The notes: a model not told the origin generated them from the sequence alone. 64,000 bases of DNA from Ensifer oleiphilus (GCF_013371465.1 NZ_JABWDU010000003.1:310001-374000), one strand, 5' to 3'; counted from the first letter of the stretch, positions 43,153 to 52,249 are shown. Translations and numbers: made by a program.

Positions 43153-44649
43153 ATGACAGCCGTGTTTGCCCGCCCCGATTACCATGAAGCCCTGTCTGGC
43201 CTGCGTGATCGCCATTTGCTGCGCAATCTTTCCTATATTGACGGCCGCTGGACCGGTTCGCGCGACGGGGCCAATTTCGAAGTAACCGACCCAGCCTCCG
43301 GCATCTCACTTGCCTGGGTAGCAAGCCTTGGGGCGCGGGAAACGGAGCATGCGATCGATGCCGGCCAGAAAGCTCTGTCGCAATGGCGAGCGCTGTTGCC
43401 GCAGCAGCGGTCTGCGATCTTGCGCAAGTGGTACGAGCTGATCCTGGCTGCCAAGCAGGACCTGGCCTTGATCATGACCCTTGAGCAGGGCAAGCCGCTT
43501 TCCGAATCCATTGGAGAAATCGACTACGCCGCCTCTTTCGTCGAGTGGTATGCCGAGGAGGGCAAGCGTCTCAACGCCGAGAGCGTCAGCAGCCACCTAC
43601 CCGGCGCTGAGATGATCGTGCGGCGCGAGGCGCTAGGCGTCGTCGGGATCGTGACACCCTGGAACTTCCCCTCAGCCATGATTACCCGCAAGGCCGCAGC
43701 AGCCCTCGCTGCCGGATGTACCGTCGTTGCGCATCCCTCCAGCGAAACACCGCTTTCGGCGCTGGCGCTTGCCGAACTCGGCGAACGTGCGGGCCTTCCT
43801 GCCGGTGTCTTCAACGTCGTTTCCGGCGATGCGGCAACCGTTGTCGGCTGCTTGAACGTCGATGCACGTGTGCGCGCCTTGAGTTTTACGGGCTCCACCG
43901 AGATTGGGAAACGCATCGCCGGTCAATGCGCATCGACCATGAAGCGGCTTGTGATGGAACTCGGCGGCCATGCGCCGCTGATCGTCTTCGCCGATGCAGA
44001 TATGGAGAAGGCAACCGCTATCGCAATCGCTGCCAAGTTCGCGACGTCCGGCCAGGACTGCCTCGCCGCCAACCGCATCTATGTCGAACGCTCCGCACTC
44101 CCGGACTTCACCCAGCTATTCAAGGCACGCATCGAAGCGCTGAAAGTGGCAGCGGGGCTTGAACCAGGCAGCGACATCGGCCCGCTGATGCACGAGCGCG
44201 CCATTGCCAAAGTGGAGGAACAGGTCGCCGATGCCCTGAAGCGCGGCGCGAAGCTCCTGACCGGTGGCAAGCGCCATAAGGCAGGCACTCTCTTCTTTGA
44301 GCCGACGCTTTTGGTGGAAGTACCCGACGATGCGCTCATCATGCGTGAAGAAACCTTTGGCCCGGTCGCCGCCATCATTGCTTTCGACAGCGAGAAAGAA
44401 GTGATCGCAAGGGCGAACGACACCGAATACGGTCTCGTCGCCTATGTCGTGACTGAGAATGGCGCGCGTCAGATGCGCCTTGGCAGGGCGCTCGAATATG
44501 GAATGGTTGCCATTAACCGCGTGAAGATCACCGGCGGCCCGATCCCCTTCGGCGGTTGGAAACAATCGGGTCTCGGCCGTGAAGGCTCGCGCCACGGCAT
44601 CGAGGCTTTCACCGAACTCAAGTATCTCTGCATCGACACAGCCGCCTGA
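43153..44649 (+). CDS. gabD: NAD(P)-dependent succinate-semialdehyde dehydrogenase
   Basis: The 498-residue ALDH has IVTPWNFPSAMITRKAAAAL, MELGGHAPLIVFADADMEKA, the catalytic Cys in KFATSGQDCLAANRIYVERS, and PFGGWKQSGLGREGSRHGIE, matching the GabD group. It would oxidise succinate semialdehyde (or a near homologue) to the acid. The transaminase encoded 37 bases downstream makes the semialdehyde, so the pair forms a GABA or polyamine degradation step. It may also consume a semialdehyde released by the flavin-dependent pathway encoded just upstream. Confidence 0.88.
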   Translation: MTAVFARPDYHEALSGLRDRHLLRNLSYIDGRWTGSRDGANFEVTDPASGISLAWVASLGARETEHAIDAGQKALSQWRALLPQQRSAILRKWYELILAAKQDLALIMTLEQGKPLSESIGEIDYAASFVEWYAEEGKRLNAESVSSHLPGAEMIVRREALGVVGIVTPWNFPSAMITRKAAAALAAGCTVVAHPSSETPLSALALAELGERAGLPAGVFNVVSGDAATVVGCLNVDARVRALSFTGSTEIGKRIAGQCASTMKRLVMELGGHAPLIVFADADMEKATAIAIAAKFATSGQDCLAANRIYVERSALPDFTQLFKARIEALKVAAGLEPGSDIGPLMHERAIAKVEEQVADALKRGAKLLTGGKRHKAGTLFFEPTLLVEVPDDALIMREETFGPVAAIIAFDSEKEVIARANDTEYGLVAYVVTENGARQMRLGRALEYGMVAINRVKITGGPIPFGGWKQSGLGREGSRHGIEAFTELKYLCIDTAA

Positions 44650-44686
44650 GGCAGGCGCGCCAGGTCCATACGCGAAAGGAAAGACC

Positions 44687-46060
44687 ATGCTCGACAAAAG
44701 CAACGAACTTACAGCCTGGGACCGTGATCACTTCTTCCACCCGTCCACACACATGGGCATGCACGCCCGCGGTGAGACGCCGACGCGCGTCATCGGCGGT
44801 GGAGAAGGCGTCTACATCAGCGATACGAACGGCAGGACGAGTCTCGACGCCTTTGCCGGCCTCTATTGCGTCAATGTCGGCTACGGCCGCCAGAAGATCG
44901 CCGACGCGATCGCCGCACAGGCCAGGAACCTCGCCTACTATCACGCCTATGTCGGGCATGGCACCGAGGCCTCGATCACTCTGTCGAAGATGATCATCGA
45001 CCGCGCGCCTGAGGGCATGTCGCGGGTCTACTTCGGCCTTTCCGGCTCCGACGCCAACGAGACCAACATCAAGCTGATCTGGTACTACAACAACATCCTG
45101 GGTCGCCCCGAGAAGAAGAAGATCATCTCGCGTTGGCGCGGCTATCACGGCTCCGGCATCATGACCGGCTCGCTGACAGGCCTCCATCTCTTCCATAACG
45201 CCTTCGACCTGCCGCGCGCGCCGATCCTGCACACAGAAGCGCCTTACTTCTTCCGCCGCCCGGACCGCTCTATGGACGAAGAACAGTTCTCGCAGTCCTG
45301 CGCCGACAAGCTCGAGGAGATGATCCTGGCCGAAGGGCCGGATACGATCGCCGCATTCATCGGCGAACCGATCCTCGGCACCGGCGGCATTGTGCCGCCA
45401 CCGAAGGGGTACTGGCAGAAGATCCAGGTCGTGCTCGACAAGTATGACATTCTGCTTGTCGCAGACGAGGTGGTCACCGGCTTCGGCCGCCTCGGCACGA
45501 TGTTCGGCTCCGACCACTATGGCATCAAGCCCGATCTCATCACCATTGCGAAAGGTCTCACCTCCGCATATGCGCCGCTTTCCGGCACCATCGTCTCGGA
45601 CAAGGTCTGGCAGGTGCTGGTTCAGGGTTCCGACGAGTTGGGTGCCATCGGCCACGGCTGGACCTATTCAGCCCACCCCATATGTGCAGCTGCGGGTGTT
45701 GCCAATCTCGAGCTGATTGACGAACTGGAGTTGGTCGACAACGCCGGCACGACCGGCGCCTACTTCCGCGCTGAACTGACGAAAGCCCTCGGCGGCCACA
45801 AACATGTGGGCGAGGTGCGTGGCGACGGATTGATGGCCGCGGTCGAGTTCGTCGAGGATAAGGACGACCGCATCTTCTTTGATCCGGAAAAGAAGATCGG
45901 CCCGCAAATCTCTGCAGCCCTGCTGGAGCGGGGCGTCATCGGCCGCGCCATGCCACAGGGAGATATCCTTGGCTTCGCGCCACCGCTCTGCCTCACGAGG
46001 CAAGAGGCCGACATCGTCGTGAAAGCGGCCGCTGATGCGGTCACCTCCGTGCTCGGCTAG
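44687..46060 (+). CDS. Class III omega-aminotransferase (GABA/putrescine:pyruvate type)
   Basis: The 457-residue PLP enzyme begins MLDKSNELTAWDRDHFFHPS and shows GVYISDTNGRTSLDAFAGLY, FGLSGSDANETNIKLIWYYN, LLVADEVVTGFGRLG and the PLP Lys in ITIAKGLTSAYAPLSG. This pattern fits SpuC-like putrescine or GABA:pyruvate transaminases. AAGGAAAGACC precedes the ATG at 44687. Together with gabD it would convert an omega-amino acid to succinate or a homologue. An 8-bp hairpin 78 bases downstream may end the message. Confidence 0.92.
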   Translation: MLDKSNELTAWDRDHFFHPSTHMGMHARGETPTRVIGGGEGVYISDTNGRTSLDAFAGLYCVNVGYGRQKIADAIAAQARNLAYYHAYVGHGTEASITLSKMIIDRAPEGMSRVYFGLSGSDANETNIKLIWYYNNILGRPEKKKIISRWRGYHGSGIMTGSLTGLHLFHNAFDLPRAPILHTEAPYFFRRPDRSMDEEQFSQSCADKLEEMILAEGPDTIAAFIGEPILGTGGIVPPPKGYWQKIQVVLDKYDILLVADEVVTGFGRLGTMFGSDHYGIKPDLITIAKGLTSAYAPLSGTIVSDKVWQVLVQGSDELGAIGHGWTYSAHPICAAAGVANLELIDELELVDNAGTTGAYFRAELTKALGGHKHVGEVRGDGLMAAVEFVEDKDDRIFFDPEKKIGPQISAALLERGVIGRAMPQGDILGFAPPLCLTRQEADIVVKAAADAVTSVLG

Positions 46061-46137
46061 GCAAAGGCAAAGTCAAAGCGAAGTGGGCAGTAACTTCTCA
46101 CGGTCCACTTTGTTTGCGAATGTCTCTGGCCCTTCAG

Positions 46138-46165
46138 TTGCCCGGCCGCGCCAGCGACCGGGCAA
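46138..46165 (+). terminator. Candidate terminator after the aminotransferase
   Basis: TTGCCCGG (46138-46145) and CCGGGCAA (46158-46165) form an 8-bp stem with a 12-nt loop 78 bases after the stop. Only a weak T-rich stretch follows. Confidence 0.4.
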
Positions 46166-46325
46166 TGTTCATGATCTCAAAGCCATAGGGTGCGCGTGAA
46201 GTGCGAAAGGGGTCATCGGCCCTCATGCTCCGAGCTCGGTGGGACTGTTCCCTAGTCCAATGGTCTTGAAAGCCAGGTCGCGAAGTAATACCTTCGGGAA
46301 ACCACTCCTTACAACGGTGTTGACA

Positions 46326-46559
46326 ATGACGACGACGGTTACAGCTAAAGGACAGGTCACGATCCCCAAACCAGTACGCGACCTCTTGGGCATTGTGCCG
46401 GGCAGCAAGGTTGATTTCCGGCGCGCGCCGGATGGAAGCATTGTGCTCGTCCATGCCGCCAAAAAACAGCAGCCCAGCCGCTTCTCAAAACTGCGAGGGC
46501 ACGCCGGCAAGGGGCTGGACACGGCCGCGATCATGGCACTCACGCGTGGCGAGCCTTGA
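46326..46559 (+). CDS. AbrB/SpoVT-type antitoxin
   Basis: The 77-residue protein begins MTTTVTAKGQVTIPKPVRDL and continues LGIVPGSKVDF, the swapped-hairpin AbrB/MazE DNA-binding domain found in VapB antitoxins. The C-terminal third (SRFSKLRGHAGKGLDTAAIM) would wrap the toxin. Its stop overlaps the toxin's TTG start, so production is coupled. Antitoxins of this type neutralise the PIN ribonuclease and repress their own promoter. Confidence 0.88.
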   Translation: MTTTVTAKGQVTIPKPVRDLLGIVPGSKVDFRRAPDGSIVLVHAAKKQQPSRFSKLRGHAGKGLDTAAIMALTRGEP

Positions 46560-46966
46560 TATTCGTAGACACGAATGTTCTTCTTGACGTCGTGACCGAT
46601 GATCCGACATGGGCGGATTGGTCCATAGCGCAACTCGAAAATGCAAGTCTTGGGGGGACACTATGGATCAACGATATTGTCTACGCAGAACTGGCCGTCC
46701 GCTACGATCGGATCGAAGAAGTCGACGCGTTCCTTAATCAAGCCGGGTTAGAACTGGCACCAGTCCCGCGGGCGGCCCTGTTTCTGGCCAGCAAGGTTTT
46801 CACGCGATATCGCAAGGCAGGCGGAGCGAGGACCGGCGTTCTCCCAGACTTCTTCATCGGTGCGCATGCGGCCGTCAGCGGGCTTCCTTTGCTCACACGT
46901 GATGTTGGGCGCTATCGAACCTATTTCCCGAAATTGACATTGATTGCCCCGGATTTGCCGACCTAA
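46556..46966 (+). CDS. vapC: VapC-type PIN-domain toxin
   Basis: The 136-residue PIN-domain protein starts at a TTG that overlaps the antitoxin TGA. The acidic metal site is visible: Asp5 in IFVDTNVLLDVV, Glu in DIVYAELAVRYDRIEE and Asp in GVLPDFFIGAHA with Asp in LLTRDVGRY. Such proteins cut tRNA or rRNA when free of antitoxin. The pair borders a stretch of gene remnants, as often seen for such modules in accessory DNA. Confidence 0.88.
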   Translation: MIFVDTNVLLDVVTDDPTWADWSIAQLENASLGGTLWINDIVYAELAVRYDRIEEVDAFLNQAGLELAPVPRAALFLASKVFTRYRKAGGARTGVLPDFFIGAHAAVSGLPLLTRDVGRYRTYFPKLTLIAPDLPT

Positions 46967-47211
46967 CGGCGCCTAGCGGGCTGTGATTGAAGCACCGGCC
47001 ACCCCGCTCCGCTTGCGCTCTCGTGTTCGACGACTTTGACGTGCATTGGCGTGCACCTGGCACGGGTTCCGTGCAAGTCAATTTGCTACTTTCGAAGCAC
47101 AAAACGAGCACACCTCCAGTCCGCGCTAAGGATTGCTGAGCAGACGAGCTTACTGACGATCGGCGAAAGCCGGTGGTCGCACTTGCGCGACAAGCGGGAA
47201 ATCACAGGGAC

Positions 47212-47490
47212 TTATTGTCGGCCGAGCCAGTGTCTCATGATCTCCGCTAAACGTTGCGGCACTTGCTGGGGGAACATGTGCCCTGTGTCCTCGACTATCT
47301 CGAACGCTGAGCCAACTAGCCCTTGGTGAAGCTCAAGGACCTCCATCCGACTTCTAAGATTATCCTGCTCTCCTGCTCTTCAGGGAGCAGCTGTTGCATC
47401 GGCCGGCGGATGGTCCGCTGGTGCTTTTGTCGATTGCCGAAACGATTGTGACCATCGGCGCCGGCGACCATGGCAAGGGCGGGCGCAACA
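47212..47490 (-). pseudogene. Alpha/beta hydrolase C-terminal remnant, frameshifted
   Basis: On the minus strand VAPALAMVAGADGHNRFGNR and QKHQRTIRRPMQQLLPEEQ run from about 47489 toward 47330. After a frameshift LELHQGLVGSAFEIVEDTGH and MFPQQVPQRLAEIMRHWLGR continue to the TAA at 47212-47214. DTGHMFP carries the catalytic His region of alpha/beta hydrolases. The N-terminal half with the nucleophile is missing. The fragment ends exactly where the rsgA repeat begins at 47491, marking a recombination joint. Confidence 0.75.
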
Positions 47491-47709
47491 GCTTTTTCCG
47501 ACATAAAGGAACTGGCACCGCTTTGCCGATTTCTCGATTGTACCCATGCGCCTGAACCGGGCTGCGCGGTTCGGGCAGCTGTCAAAAGCGGCACTTTGAC
47601 CGCCGACCGCGTTGAACGCTGGCGAAGTCTTGTTTCTGAAAACCGTGACAGAACACCTGTCATCAGAGGACCACGCGGCAACAAGATTGTTCGCAAGAAG
47701 AAATATTGA
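47491..47709 (+). pseudogene. Truncated second copy of rsgA (C-terminal 72 codons)
   Basis: From SDIKELAPLCRFLDCTHAPE to GPRGNKIVRKKKY this copies the RsgA C-terminus, including the zinc knuckle CRFLDCTHAPEPGC. It lacks the OB and GTPase domains entirely. An ATG at 47470 opens the frame, but its first residues belong to the neighbouring remnant. It cannot act as a GTPase. It differs from rsgA at scattered sites, so it is not a fresh duplicate. Confidence 0.9.
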
Positions 47710-47745
47710 AGATCTGACACCTTGAACTGTATCGAACTGCGAACC
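47491..47745 (+). repeat. Duplicated segment, copy 2 (rsgA 3' end plus flank)
   Basis: This is the direct repeat of 18081-18336: it begins with the same GCTTTTT run and ends at the same GCGAACC, 36 bases beyond the stop codon. Most differences are single substitutions. Confidence 0.92.
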
Positions 47746-47790
47746 ACGCACCAACCGGGGTCAGGCAAGACTTTTCTTGTGACTAAGTTG

Positions 47791-48729
47791 TCATTTTACC
47801 CGGTTCGAACCAGGGCATGGCGCCGACATCTGCTCCTGTTGCCTCGCGACCCCAAGCAGCCACTTGTGAAATTTTTGCCCAAACGGCTTCTCCAGTGCAG
47901 CCCGATCCCATGCCAGGTAATAGCTTTCAGGCAGTTTCATGCGAATGTCGAAGGGCACGACCAGGCTTCCAGAGGCGATCTCATCCGTGATCATGGAAAC
48001 TTGCGCAAGAACAAACCCCCTGCCGTTTACGGCCGCGTCGATCGCACTGCTCGACAAGGTGAAGGAGAGGCCGGAAAACTTCTGGCCGCCATCGGCGTGC
48101 ACTAGGGCTGCCCAGTCGTTCCATTGCGGAGAAGCCTTGTAGTCCGCCTCCCATTCCACATGAAGGAGAGGAAATGTCAGGATATCGCGCGGCGTTTCAA
48201 GGCTGCGTCCGGCGATCAGCATCGGCGAGCAGGCAGGCACCATCCAGTCCGTGAACAGGGTGGCCACGTGCTCATGCACATAGGAGCGCCGACCATAGGT
48301 AATACGGAAATCCACTTGATCCGCACCGATGCGAGGCTCCTGCTCCTGCCCAAGAATGCGGACACTCGATTGCGGACAGAGCGTTTGCCAATCGAAGATC
48401 TTACGATTGACCCACTTGTTGGCGACTGACGTCAGCGCACTTAGAACGATGCTGGTCTCGTTCCTCGCACGGGTGAGGACGTTTGCTGCATGGGAGAGCT
48501 GCTGAAAGCCTTTCGCGACTTCGCGATAGTACAGCCGTCCCCATGAAGACAGTTCAACCCGTCGCCCGCGGCGCTCCAGCAATGTCAGGCCAAGACATTG
48601 CTCCAGGTTTCTTACCAGTTGGCTCACGGCGCCGGGTGAGACGCCGAGGTCCGCCGCCGCAGCGCTGACCGTGCCACATCGTCCGATCGCCTCAAAGGCC
48701 TGCAAGCCGCGCAAAGACGGGTTCGGCAT
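47791..48729 (-). CDS. LysR-family regulator (GcvA-like), divergent from Rieske operon
   Basis: The 312-residue protein has an N-terminal winged helix (PSLRGLQAFEAIGRCGTVSA, GVSPGAVSQLVRNLEQCLG) and a GcvA-type effector domain. The ATG at 48729 follows GGAG; an in-frame TTG at 48747 is less likely. It is divergent from the Rieske oxygenase gene. The 124-bp gap holds the perfect palindrome TTTAGA-AAA-TCTAAA. It is the probable activator of the 48.8-60 kb catabolic cluster. Confidence 0.88.
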   Translation of the reverse strand: MPNPSLRGLQAFEAIGRCGTVSAAAADLGVSPGAVSQLVRNLEQCLGLTLLERRGRRVELSSWGRLYYREVAKGFQQLSHAANVLTRARNETSIVLSALTSVANKWVNRKIFDWQTLCPQSSVRILGQEQEPRIGADQVDFRITYGRRSYVHEHVATLFTDWMVPACSPMLIAGRSLETPRDILTFPLLHVEWEADYKASPQWNDWAALVHADGGQKFSGLSFTLSSSAIDAAVNGRGFVLAQVSMITDEIASGSLVVPFDIRMKLPESYYLAWDRAALEKPFGQKFHKWLLGVARQQEQMSAPCPGSNRVK

Positions 48730-48760
48730 CGTAAAGCACTCCTTCAATCAGTCGCTCCAA

Positions 48761-48775
48761 TTTAGAAAATCTAAA
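48761..48775. promoter_or_regulatory. Palindrome in LysR-Rieske gap (probable LysR box)
   Basis: TTTAGAAAATCTAAA has perfect 6-bp arms around three bases and contains a T-N11-A pattern. It lies 32 bases upstream of the regulator ATG and about 80 upstream of the oxygenase ATG. Confidence 0.6.
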
Positions 48776-48853
48776 AAAGAACGCAGGCGCTGGCAACTTG
48801 TTGGCCCATGAAAAACGTCGAACATTCGCTTAACAAAACGCAAGGAGAGCGAA

Positions 48854-49900
48854 ATGTTTCTCAAGAACGCCTGGTATGTCGCAGCCTGGGATCACGAAGT
48901 CGACCGCGAGTTGAAACCCGTCACGATGCTCGGCGAAAACATCGTCCTTTACCGCAAGCAGGACGGTAAGGCCGCCGCGCTCGAAAATGCCTGTCCCCAT
49001 CGCAAGCTGCCGCTCTCCATGGGGCGCATCAAGGGCGACGACGTCGAATGCGGCTACCATGGCCTCACCTTCGACTGTTCGGGCATCTGCACACGCGTTC
49101 CGGGAGCCGAGCGGATTCCGCATGTCGCCAAGGTGCGCTCCTACCCGATCCATGAGCGCTATGGCTTGCTTTGGGTCTGGATGGGAGATGCCGACAAGGC
49201 GGATCCGAAGGACATCTTTGAAGTCGAACACTTCGGCGACCCGGCTTGGGGCATCAATCGCGGCGAGTCAATGACGCTGAACTGCAATTACCTCTACATG
49301 ACGGACAACCTGCTTGATCCGTCCCATGTCGCCTGGGTCCACCAGTCGTCCTTCGCCAGTTCCGCCTGCGAAGAAACACCGCTTGAAACGACCGTGAAAG
49401 ATGACGGCGTCACCGTCTGGCGCTGGATGATCGATTCCGAACCGGCCCCATTTTATGCGCCCTTCCTGCAGTTCAAGGGCAACACCGACCGAAAGCAGCA
49501 CTACGAGGTGCGCTATCCGAGCAACGCGATCATCAAGGCGATCTTCGCGCCAGCCCACACCGGCGGAGAAGGCCGCGCGCTGCCTGAAAATACCTTTCTG
49601 ATGGACAGCTACAACTTCATGACGCCTGTCGATCAAAACCGGACCAAATACTACTGGTTCCAGATGCGCAACTTTGCGCCTGAGGACGTCAAGGTTTCCG
49701 AGAGTTTTGCCAAGTCCGTGCGCGGCGCCTTCGAAGAGGATCGTGTTGTACTGGAAGCGGTTCATCACGGAATGGCGAACCAGCAGACGCCAAACCTCGA
49801 CCTGAAAATCGACGTCGGCCCGATGCGCTTCCGGCGCAAGCTGGCTCAGATGATCGCCGCCGAGACGAAAGCCGATCCCGCCAGCGTCGCAGCCGAGTAG
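48854..49900 (+). CDS. Rieske non-haem iron oxygenase (VanA-like demethylase)
   Basis: The 348-residue protein has an N-terminal Rieske [2Fe-2S] domain with C47-P-H49 and C66-x2-H69 (ENACPHRKLPLSMG, ECGYHG), and a C-terminal catalytic domain with the iron site DNLLDPSHVAWVH (H158, H163). The start MFLKNAWYVAAWDHEVDREL matches vanillate O-demethylase oxygenases (VanA). Enzymes of this group remove methyl groups from O or N as formaldehyde. AAGGAGAGCGAA precedes the ATG. The reductase follows 12 bases later, and formaldehyde-oxidising genes lie in the same cluster. Confidence 0.9.
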   Translation: MFLKNAWYVAAWDHEVDRELKPVTMLGENIVLYRKQDGKAAALENACPHRKLPLSMGRIKGDDVECGYHGLTFDCSGICTRVPGAERIPHVAKVRSYPIHERYGLLWVWMGDADKADPKDIFEVEHFGDPAWGINRGESMTLNCNYLYMTDNLLDPSHVAWVHQSSFASSACEETPLETTVKDDGVTVWRWMIDSEPAPFYAPFLQFKGNTDRKQHYEVRYPSNAIIKAIFAPAHTGGEGRALPENTFLMDSYNFMTPVDQNRTKYYWFQMRNFAPEDVKVSESFAKSVRGAFEEDRVVLEAVHHGMANQQTPNLDLKIDVGPMRFRRKLAQMIAAETKADPASVAAE

Positions 49901-49912
49901 GGAGCGCTCCGG

Positions 49913-51013
49913 ATGCTCGATGCAGCCGCCTCGCGCTTCCGTCCCTTCGAAGTCATCTCGAAGGTCCGGGAAAGCGCCACCATCACCTCGTTCCGCCTTG
50001 CCCCACTCGAACGCCAGCACTGGCGGCCGTTCGAGGCGGGACAGTTCCTGACGATGCGTGTTCCCGATCGCAAGGGCGGGCATGTCCTGCGCAACTACAC
50101 CGTCTCCTCTTCCCCACGAGAAGAAGGAAGTTACCGGATCACTGTCAAGCGCGAGGCCGCACCATCGAGCAATGTGCCAAATGGCCTGAGTTCCTGCTGG
50201 CTGCATGACGAGATCGAGCCCGGTGCGGTCATCGAGATCGATCCGCCGCGCGGCGCCTTCAAGCTCGACAGCGCCAGTGCCCGGCCCGTCGTCCTTCTTT
50301 CCGGTGGCGTCGGGCTGACGCCGACGGTTTCGATGCTCGATGTGCTGGCGAAGGACAGCAACCGCCCGGTATGGTTCATCCATGCGTGTGACGGTGCAGC
50401 CGTCCACGCGCTGCGGGACGAGGTCGAACATCTCGCCGCTCTCCGCCCCGGCATCACCGTGCACTATTGCTACCGTTTCGCCGAAGAAGCCGATCGCAAG
50501 GTTGCCGACTGCCATTCAACAGGCTTCCTGACGCGCACCACGCTTCAGAGCCTCCTGCCGCTCGACGACTACGACTTCTACATGTGCGGGCCGCAACCCT
50601 TCATGCAGGCGCTCTACGGCATTCTGACTGGCTTCGGAGTGCGGAAGGAGCGCATCGCCTACGAGTTCTTCGGGCCGGCGAGCCTGTTGACGGAGGCAGC
50701 TCCGTCAACGCCACGATCGCAAATGGCCTTCTCCCCCAATTCGGTTATCGACGAGGAAGGCCCCTGCGTCGTCCTACAGAAATCCGGCATCAAACTTGCC
50801 TGGGACAGCACGAGCGAATCCATCCTCGCTTTCCTGGAAGCGCAGGGGATCGAGCCCGAATTCTCATGCCGCGCGGGCGTCTGCGGCACCTGCGAACAGG
50901 GCCTTGTCTCAGGTGAAGTCGACTACTTCGAGGAGCCTCTCGATCAAGTGCCGGACGACCGGGTGCTGCTCTGTTGCACCAGGCCGAAGTCCTCGATCGT
51001 GCTCGATCTCTGA
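49913..51013 (+). CDS. FAD/NAD reductase with C-terminal [2Fe-2S] ferredoxin domain
   Basis: The 366-residue protein joins an FAD domain (VLRNYTVSSSPREEGSYRIT; RxYS-type motif), an NAD domain (VVLLSGGVGLTPTVSMLDVL and FYMCGPQPFMQALY) and a plant-type ferredoxin with C-x4-C-x2-C in FSCRAGVCGTCEQG and a final Cys in VLLCCTR. It passes electrons from NADH to the Rieske oxygenase just upstream. The order resembles GbcB/stachydrine and related hydrolase-linked reductases more than classic VanB (FMN type), which may hint at an N-methyl substrate. Confidence 0.9.
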   Translation: MLDAAASRFRPFEVISKVRESATITSFRLAPLERQHWRPFEAGQFLTMRVPDRKGGHVLRNYTVSSSPREEGSYRITVKREAAPSSNVPNGLSSCWLHDEIEPGAVIEIDPPRGAFKLDSASARPVVLLSGGVGLTPTVSMLDVLAKDSNRPVWFIHACDGAAVHALRDEVEHLAALRPGITVHYCYRFAEEADRKVADCHSTGFLTRTTLQSLLPLDDYDFYMCGPQPFMQALYGILTGFGVRKERIAYEFFGPASLLTEAAPSTPRSQMAFSPNSVIDEEGPCVVLQKSGIKLAWDSTSESILAFLEAQGIEPEFSCRAGVCGTCEQGLVSGEVDYFEEPLDQVPDDRVLLCCTRPKSSIVLDL

Positions 51014-51072
51014 CTGCAAAAGACCGAATGGCCGTGGCGCCATCCTGATGTTCAAGCCTTGAAGGAAGATCC

Positions 51073-52182
51073 GTGACGAAACCGCTTCATACCGAGATCC
51101 CTCTCAATCCGCATGTGGCCGGCCTTCCGCCCTACAACGCCGGCATGAACATCGCTGTGGCGCGGCTGCAGAGCGGACGGCAAGACATCGCAGCGCTTGC
51201 CAGCAACGAGAACCCGGATGGCTGTTCGCCGGATGTCGCGGCCGCGCTCGCAAACCTTGAGCCTTCGCGCTACTCCGACCATGCCTGCACGGCGCTGCGG
51301 GCGGCCCTCAGCCAGAGGCTCGGCGTTACCTCCGACCGGATCGTCGCCGGTAACGGCTCGGAGGAAATGATCGCCGCCATCTGTCGCGCCGTGCTGCGTC
51401 CTGGTTCCGTCGTGGCAACGGTCTGTCCCGGCTTCGGGCTGCACGAGATCGAGGCGCTTGCCAATGGCGCCAGGGTCGAGAAGGTCGGCATGCGGCCAGA
51501 ACTGGATTTCGACATCCCGGCGATGACCGCCATACTCGAGCGTGCGCCTGAAATTTTTTTCCTCTCGTCCCCGTCGAACCCGGTCGGTCCGGCGCTCGAT
51601 CGTGAGGGGCTGACGCGCATTCTCGCGGCTGTCAGTCATGAAACGCTTCTGGTGCTCGACGAGGCCTATTTCGAGTTCACGAACGAAGACACGCCCGATG
51701 CGCTTGCCGCGCTCTCGGCGACGAACCTCGCCTGGGTGATACTGCGAACATTTTCCAAGGCCTATGGGCTTGCAGGGTTGCGGGTCGGCTATGCGGTCAC
51801 CTCCGATGTCCGGCTGGCGCGGGCCATGAGCGCCGCCAAGACGCCGTTCAACGTCAATGCCGCCGCGCAGGCGGCGGCCGTCGCCGCGCTCAACGACGAA
51901 GCCTGGATGCAGTCTTCGGTCGCAAGGTTGAAACGCGAGCGGGCGCGTGTGGCCGACGCCGTCGCCGCCATGGGGCTTTCGGCGGCCAGGTCGCAAACGA
52001 ACTTCCTGTTCATCGACGTTGGGCTGGAGAGCCGGACCGCGTTCGATCACTTCCTGGCAAACGGGATCATCGTCAAGCCATGGAAGGAGGAAGGCTATGG
52101 CACCTTCATTCGCGTGACGATCGGCACCCCCTTGGAAAACGACCGCTTTCTCAAGGCGCTTCGCGACCTTCTGAGGACGTGA
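51073..52182 (+). CDS. HisC-like PLP aminotransferase
   Basis: The 369-residue class I/II aminotransferase resembles histidinol-phosphate aminotransferases: LASNENPDGCSPDVAAALAN, VAGNGSEEMIAAICRAVLRP, VLDEAYFEFTNED and the PLP Lys in LRTFSKAYGLAGLRVGYAV. It starts at a GTG after GAAGGAAG. In a catabolic cluster, and without other his genes, it is unlikely to serve histidine synthesis. It more likely transaminates the amino acid released by the demethylase or peptidase, or a histidine/aromatic analogue. Confidence 0.85.
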   Translation: MTKPLHTEIPLNPHVAGLPPYNAGMNIAVARLQSGRQDIAALASNENPDGCSPDVAAALANLEPSRYSDHACTALRAALSQRLGVTSDRIVAGNGSEEMIAAICRAVLRPGSVVATVCPGFGLHEIEALANGARVEKVGMRPELDFDIPAMTAILERAPEIFFLSSPSNPVGPALDREGLTRILAAVSHETLLVLDEAYFEFTNEDTPDALAALSATNLAWVILRTFSKAYGLAGLRVGYAVTSDVRLARAMSAAKTPFNVNAAAQAAAVAALNDEAWMQSSVARLKRERARVADAVAAMGLSAARSQTNFLFIDVGLESRTAFDHFLANGIIVKPWKEEGYGTFIRVTIGTPLENDRFLKALRDLLRT

Positions 52183-52249
52183 CGGCCTGCGTCACCCTTC
52201 AAGCCAAGACACAACAAGGGGCGAAGCACGACCCCACGGGAACGAACAC

